A DNA stretch of 64,000 nt, taken from positions 216,791-280,790 of the forward strand of contig PEWE01000020.1 in assembly GCA_002779605.1 (NCBI GenBank), read 5' to 3'. Under the pieces are notes generated by a model that saw nothing but the letters and a program-made list of their open reading frames with translations, made no database searches and was not told the origin of the DNA. Made by a program: the position numbers and the translations under genes. Shown here piece after piece: positions 60,627-64,000 of this stretch (position 1 is its first letter; the number at the start of each line of letters is the position of its first letter). The stretch comes from Zetaproteobacteria bacterium CG06_land_8_20_14_3_00_59_53. Its GTDB lineage: Bacteria; Pseudomonadota; Zetaproteobacteria; Mariprofundales; Mariprofundaceae.

Positions 60627-61784
60627 ATGAAACGTAGTTGGATGATGGTGTTGATCGCGGCCGGATTGTTGCCTGCCGGACTGTGCAATATGCAGCAGGC
60701 TCAAGCTGCGGCCTTTGCTTCCATGGACTTGTCGGCTGCTGCCTCTGGTGCGGGCAATGCCTTTACAGCCAGCGCCGATGATCCGAGTGCGATGCACTAC
60801 AACCCCGCCGGCATCGCCTGGCAGCAGGGATTCAATCTGCAGTTCTCCGGCGTGATGCGTTTCGAGAATATGTCCGTGCAGCAGTCGGCAGCTAGGGGTA
60901 CGCCGTATAATTCACTCAAACCGGGTAGCCTTGCCGGGGTGTACGGTGGCTGGATGCCGGCCGATAGCAACTGGGGTCTGGGTTTCTCCTTCGACCGGCC
61001 GTACCTGCTGAATACCGGTTGGGGCGGGGCTTTCGGCGGCACTGCGCAGCGCACGCGGTTTGATGCCCTGCATGGGGGATTGAATGCGGTGTATGCGGTG
61101 AGCAGCAGCCTGGCAGTTTCACTCGGTGGTGACATGTATTCGGCCAAGGGGGATGTGGATAGCGCCACCACCACCTTTAATGGTAAGGATCGCGCCAGCT
61201 TCGGCGGCAATATCAGCGTGCTGTGGCATCCGCGTCCGGCCTGGGGTATCGGTGCGATGCTGAAGAGCGGTAGCACGATCAAGCTCAACGGCACGGCGGC
61301 GGGTGCGGTCAGCGGCAATGCCGACGTCAAGGTGAAGCTGCCGGATGTGGTGCGTTTCGGTGTGATGCATGTGGTTGCCGATCAATACCGTATCGAGGTG
61401 GACACCTCATGGACCCGCTGGTCCAGGCAGAAGAACCTCGATGTTCAGGGAGCCACCAGCGAGCTCAACGCGCTCAGCCTGCGTGACAGTTTCGGTGTGA
61501 TGACGGGCTTAAGCTGGTTCTGGCGCGAGGACACCACCTTCCGCTTCGGCTATGCCTTCGATCAGGGAGCCACCAAGGACGGCGGGTTCAACGCGCGCAT
61601 CGTCGATTCCAGCACGCATCGCATCTCGCTCGGTGCCGGTGCCGACCTGTTCGATGTGCATCTTGATCTGGCCTACGCCTACAGCTTCTCCCCGAATCGA
61701 ACCATCAACAATGCCAGCGTGTTCGACGGCACTTACCGTAACCGCAGGCAGAGTCTTGCCCTTTCCGTCAGCAAGCATTTCTGA
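60627..61784 (+). CDS. FadL/OmpP1-type outer-membrane transport protein
   Basis: A 385-residue exported beta-barrel protein. A signal peptide ends about AQAAAFAS. The mature N-terminus has SGAGNAFTASADDPSAMHYNPAGIAWQQG, the FadL-family hatch motif with NPAG. Strands follow to a C-terminus ending VSKHF, with the terminal aromatic residue for Bam recognition. It may let hydrophobic compounds cross the outer membrane. The start at 60627 follows GGGAATC. It lies between lolA and rarA, so it interrupts an otherwise typical ftsK-lolA-rarA-crcB order. Confidence 0.88.
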   Translation: MKRSWMMVLIAAGLLPAGLCNMQQAQAAAFASMDLSAAASGAGNAFTASADDPSAMHYNPAGIAWQQGFNLQFSGVMRFENMSVQQSAARGTPYNSLKPGSLAGVYGGWMPADSNWGLGFSFDRPYLLNTGWGGAFGGTAQRTRFDALHGGLNAVYAVSSSLAVSLGGDMYSAKGDVDSATTTFNGKDRASFGGNISVLWHPRPAWGIGAMLKSGSTIKLNGTAAGAVSGNADVKVKLPDVVRFGVMHVVADQYRIEVDTSWTRWSRQKNLDVQGATSELNALSLRDSFGVMTGLSWFWREDTTFRFGYAFDQGATKDGGFNARIVDSSTHRISLGAGADLFDVHLDLAYAYSFSPNRTINNASVFDGTYRNRRQSLALSVSKHF

Positions 61785-63099
61785 GGCTTCACTGAACGTC
61801 CGCGAGCTGTTTGACGATGCACTGACCGGCGCGCCGCTGGCTCACCGGTTGCGTCCGCGCAGGCTGGATGAGGTGGTCGGCCAGCCGGAGCTGACCGGCG
61901 AGGATTCGTGGTTTGCCGCTCTGGTGCGCGAGGGCAGGGCTGCCTCATGCATCTTCTGGGGCCCGCCGGGTGTAGGGAAAACCACGCTGGCCAATATCAT
62001 GGCCGCTGCCGCCGATATGCCCTTCGCGCATCTCTCTGCGGTCTCCGCCGGCAAGGCGGAAGTTCAGGATGTGGTGAAAAAGGCGCGCGCCGAGGGCCGC
62101 AGCTATCTGCTGTTTCTTGATGAAATCCACCGCTTCAACAAGGCCCAGCAGGATGTGCTGCTTCCCTACATCGAGGAAGGAACGCTGGTACTGGTCGGCG
62201 CGACCACGGAGAACCCGTCCTTCTCGCTGAATAATGCTTTGTTGTCGCGTTGCCGGGTGATCGTGCTCGGCGCCATCGATGCGGATGGGCTGAAGCGCAT
62301 TGTCGGGCGCGCTCTTGAAACGCTAGGGGCTGAGAATTCCGGATTCGGCCTCTCGGACGAGGCGGTCGGATGGCTAGCGCAGGCAGCCTGCGGCGATGCC
62401 CGATATGTACTTAATTCACTGGAAGCACTTATTGATGCCGGTTCGTCCAGACACTGGACGCTGGCCGAGGTGCAGGCACACTGGAGCAGGAAGTCGGCCC
62501 AATATGACCGCGACGGGGATTTCCACTACGACCTGATCTCCGCGTTGCATAAATGCGTGCGCGATTCCGATGCCGATGCCGCAGTGTACTGGCTGGCGCG
62601 CATGCTCACAGCAGGGGAAGAACCGCTTTATATCGCCAGAAGGCTCATCCGCATGGCGACAGAGGATGTGGGTCTGGCCGATCCTCATGCCTTGAGTATC
62701 ACCCTTGAGGCGCGCCGCATGTATGAAGTGCTCGGTTCCCCCGAGGGTGAGCAGGGATTGTTTGCCGCCGTGATCTATCTGGCGCTGGCCCCGAAGAGCA
62801 ACGCCGCCTATGTTGCCGAGAAAGCGGCAAGAGGACTGGCGAAAGCATACCCGGATGCGCCGGTGCCGATACATCTGCGTAATGCACCGACCGGGTTGAT
62901 GAAGGAGTTGGGTCACGGAGAGGGCTATCAATATGCCCACGATGCAGCCGACGGGGTTGTGGCGCAGCAGCATTTTCCCGAGGGTGTGGCCTGCAAGGGT
63001 TTGTATAGTCCGACCGAACGGGGATTCGAGAAAAAACTCGGTGAGCGCATTCGCTGGCTGGAGGAGCGTCGCGGCATGAAGGGAAGGAACAACAAGTGA
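61756..63099 (+). CDS. rarA: Replication-associated recombination protein A (RarA/MgsA AAA+ ATPase)
   Basis: About 447 residues in the chosen frame. It is a clamp-loader-related ATPase acting at stalled forks. The N-terminus APLAHRLRPRRLDEVVGQPEL is typical. Walker A is [17 protein letters not shown], Walker B LLFLDEIHRFNKAQQDVLLPYIEEG, and the arginine-finger region is TTENPSFSLNNALLSRC. The C-terminal tetramerisation part includes EDVGLADPHAL and LALAPKSNAAYVA. The start is uncertain: TTG at 61756 lies in the 3' end of the porin gene, and the body is certain only from about residue 20. The stop overlaps crcB by 4 bases. Confidence 0.93.
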   Translation: MPFPSASISEASLNVRELFDDALTGAPLAHRLRPRRLDEVVGQPELTGEDSWFAALVREGRAASCIFWGPPGVGKTTLANIMAAAADMPFAHLSAVSAGKAEVQDVVKKARAEGRSYLLFLDEIHRFNKAQQDVLLPYIEEGTLVLVGATTENPSFSLNNALLSRCRVIVLGAIDADGLKRIVGRALETLGAENSGFGLSDEAVGWLAQAACGDARYVLNSLEALIDAGSSRHWTLAEVQAHWSRKSAQYDRDGDFHYDLISALHKCVRDSDADAAVYWLARMLTAGEEPLYIARRLIRMATEDVGLADPHALSITLEARRMYEVLGSPEGEQGLFAAVIYLALAPKSNAAYVAEKAARGLAKAYPDAPVPIHLRNAPTGLMKELGHGEGYQYAHDAADGVVAQQHFPEGVACKGLYSPTERGFEKKLGERIRWLEERRGMKGRNNK

Positions 63100-63470
63100 G
63101 ACAGTTGCTTGCCGTGGCGGTTGGGGGGGCCATCGGCGCGTCATTACGCTGGCTGATCGCCGGAGCCATTCAGCGCGCTTCGGGCAGTGCCTTCCCTTGG
63201 GGCACGTTCGCCGTGAACGCCATTGGTAGCTTCGCGCTCGGTTTTCTCTTTGTCTATTTGCTGGAACGTTCCACCTACGGCGAATTGATGCGCCTGTTAC
63301 TCACCGTCGGCCTGCTCGGCGCATTCACCACCTTCTCCACCTACTCGATGGAGTCCATCCGCCTGCTGGAACAGGGCGCCTTCGGCATGGCCGCCGCCAA
63401 CGTGGTCGGTCAGGTCGCCATCTGCATTGTTCTCACATGGCTTGGTATCCAGTTGGCACGGGGAGTCTAA
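63096..63470 (+). CDS. crcB: Fluoride ion exporter CrcB/Fluc
   Basis: A 124-residue four-helix membrane protein forming a dual-topology fluoride channel. VGGAIGASLRWLIAG starts helix 1, GTFAVNAIGSFALGFLF is the conserved helix 2 region with the Asn, and GLLGAFTTFSTYSMES is the helix 3 break with the Phe-box TFSTY. The GTG start overlaps the rarA stop by 4 bases (GTGA). No fluoride riboswitch can sit before it because the leader is rarA coding sequence. Confidence 0.93.
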   Translation: MRQLLAVAVGGAIGASLRWLIAGAIQRASGSAFPWGTFAVNAIGSFALGFLFVYLLERSTYGELMRLLLTVGLLGAFTTFSTYSMESIRLLEQGAFGMAAANVVGQVAICIVLTWLGIQLARGV

Positions 63471-63533
63471 AGCCAGACAGGCTGGGTATTTCATTCATCG
63501 CCGGATAAAAAAACGCCTGATATCCGATTTCCG

Positions 63534-63562
63534 AGGTGATGCCTTGTCACCTAAACAGGTGA
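63534..63562 (+). promoter_or_regulatory. Competing hairpins upstream of the collagen-like gene
   Basis: AGGTGA (63534-63539), TCACCT (63547-63552) and AGGTGA (63557-63562) lie in a row, so the central TCACCT can pair with either copy but not both. The loops are 7 and 4 bases. The arrangement lies about 65 bases before the collagen-like start. A switch or attenuator is possible but not shown. Confidence 0.35.
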
Positions 63563-63626
63563 TACCCAACCCCCCTCGTTTCTTGCGACTATTCATCCCA
63601 TATTTATGTGAGGGAGATTATACACC

Positions 63627-64000
63627 ATGAAAAAATTCACAATGAAAGGCGCCGCTTTCAGCGCAGCTCTTTTATTCGCACTGAGTGCTTTTGCACAGCC
63701 CTCACTTGCAGATAACGACAGAGAAAAGAAAAATAAAGAAAGCCATGATCGAGATGTTGTGACTATCGTCGGCCCGACCGGCCCGCAGGGTCCGATCGGT
63801 CTGACCGGCGCTCAGGGACCGCAGGGCCTGAAGGGTGATACCGGCGCGACTGGTGCAGCCGGTGCTGTTGGTCCGCAGGGTCCGGCTGGTATCGATGGTG
63901 TGAACGGGGTTGACGGTGCAGTGGGCCCGCAGGGTCCAATCGGTCTGACCGGTGCTGATGGTGCCGTTGGCCCTCAGGGTCCGATCGGTCTGACCGGCGC
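63627..64000 (+). CDS. Exported collagen-like (Gly-X-Y repeat) protein, 3' end outside window
   Basis: The gene is open to the right edge; 124 codons are seen. The start at 63627 follows GAGGGAGATTATACACC. A signal peptide (AALLFALSAFAQPSLA) is followed by a short highly charged stretch rich in Asp, Glu, Lys and Arg (DNDREKKNKESHDRD). Then continuous Gly-X-Y triplets begin at about residue 49: GPTGPQGPIGLTG, GAQGPQGLKGDTGATG, GPQGPAGIDGVNG and GPQGPIGLTGADG. Nearly identical triplet blocks recur. This composition suggests a triple-helical surface or secreted fibre protein. The total length and any anchor domain lie outside the window. Confidence 0.85.
   Translation, partial: MKKFTMKGAAFSAALLFALSAFAQPSLADNDREKKNKESHDRDVVTIVGPTGPQGPIGLTGAQGPQGLKGDTGATGAAGAVGPQGPAGIDGVNGVDGAVGPQGPIGLTGADGAVGPQGPIGLTG

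Noticed and set aside
63530..63575. Fluoride riboswitch-like stretch next to crcB (GATG, stem, AAAC)
   Set aside because: It lies after crcB, not before it, and the second stem and the conserved 3' pseudoknot strand of the fluoride motif are missing. Kept only as competing hairpins.

Overview
The window is a contiguous piece of a Gram-negative proteobacterial chromosome. It carries LolA, TonB-dependent and FadL-type outer-membrane proteins, an ftsE-ftsX-rpoH locus, glutamine synthetase control by PII and GlnE, and queA. It also has an RNase J, which many gammaproteobacteria lack. Gene content and style would suit a zetaproteobacterium such as Mariprofundus, but that is inference: there is no 16S gene and no search was possible. 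Coding density is high, with many 4-base stop/start overlaps. One decayed insertion sequence is visible, and there is no prophage or CRISPR array.

Layout. 1-4472: the end of a surface-polysaccharide locus (phosphoglycosyl transferase cut by the left edge, Wzy/WaaL-like membrane protein, SAM methyltransferase, Wzz-like chain-length protein). 4610-13084: a divergent glycogen block, with glgC, a GH57 glycosidase and malQ on the minus strand and pgm and glgB on the plus strand; glgA and glgP are not here. 13139-15001: a secreted HExxHxxGxxD metalloprotein with a cysteine-rich tail. 15071-16959: hslVU. 17137-22278: a TonB-dependent receptor, a periplasmic binding protein and a hybrid histidine kinase, tightly overlapping and read here as one sensory unit. 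22409-23022: five tRNAs (Pro, Arg, His, Lys, Leu), followed by tig-clpP-clpX-lon-HU, then tRNA-Val and tRNA-Asp. 29805-35009: fbp, family-4 uracil-DNA glycosylase, a CNNM/CorB-like protein with YpjD, and ispD-ispF. 35018-35963: IS1182-family remnant with perfect ends. 35986-39783: zinc-ribbon/DUF3426 protein, ftsE, ftsX and rpoH, with a CIRCE (HrcA) operator at the rpoH promoter. 39996-43046: second hybrid histidine kinase. 43117-50464: queA and nadE-glnB-glnA-glnE, a nitrogen/NAD module. 50708-55290: DUF3187 protein, pepA, a small alpha/beta hydrolase and a HAD-IIA phosphatase. 55432-63470: pyrE, RNase J, ftsK, lolA, a FadL-like porin, rarA and crcB, mostly translationally coupled. 63627 to the right edge: start of an exported collagen-like Gly-X-Y repeat protein.

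How the parts work together. The protein quality-control set is dense: trigger factor, ClpXP, Lon, HslUV and sigma-32. The sigma-32 gene itself carries an HrcA operator, so two heat-shock circuits may be wired in series. The nitrogen set couples the PII sensor to a glutamine-dependent NAD synthetase by a 4-base overlap and places glutamine synthetase and its adenylyltransferase directly downstream. No complete new defence or mobile system is visible. The most unusual items are the CIRCE-controlled rpoH, the receptor/binding-protein/kinase operon, the cysteine-rich secreted metalloprotein and the collagen-like protein with competing hairpins upstream.
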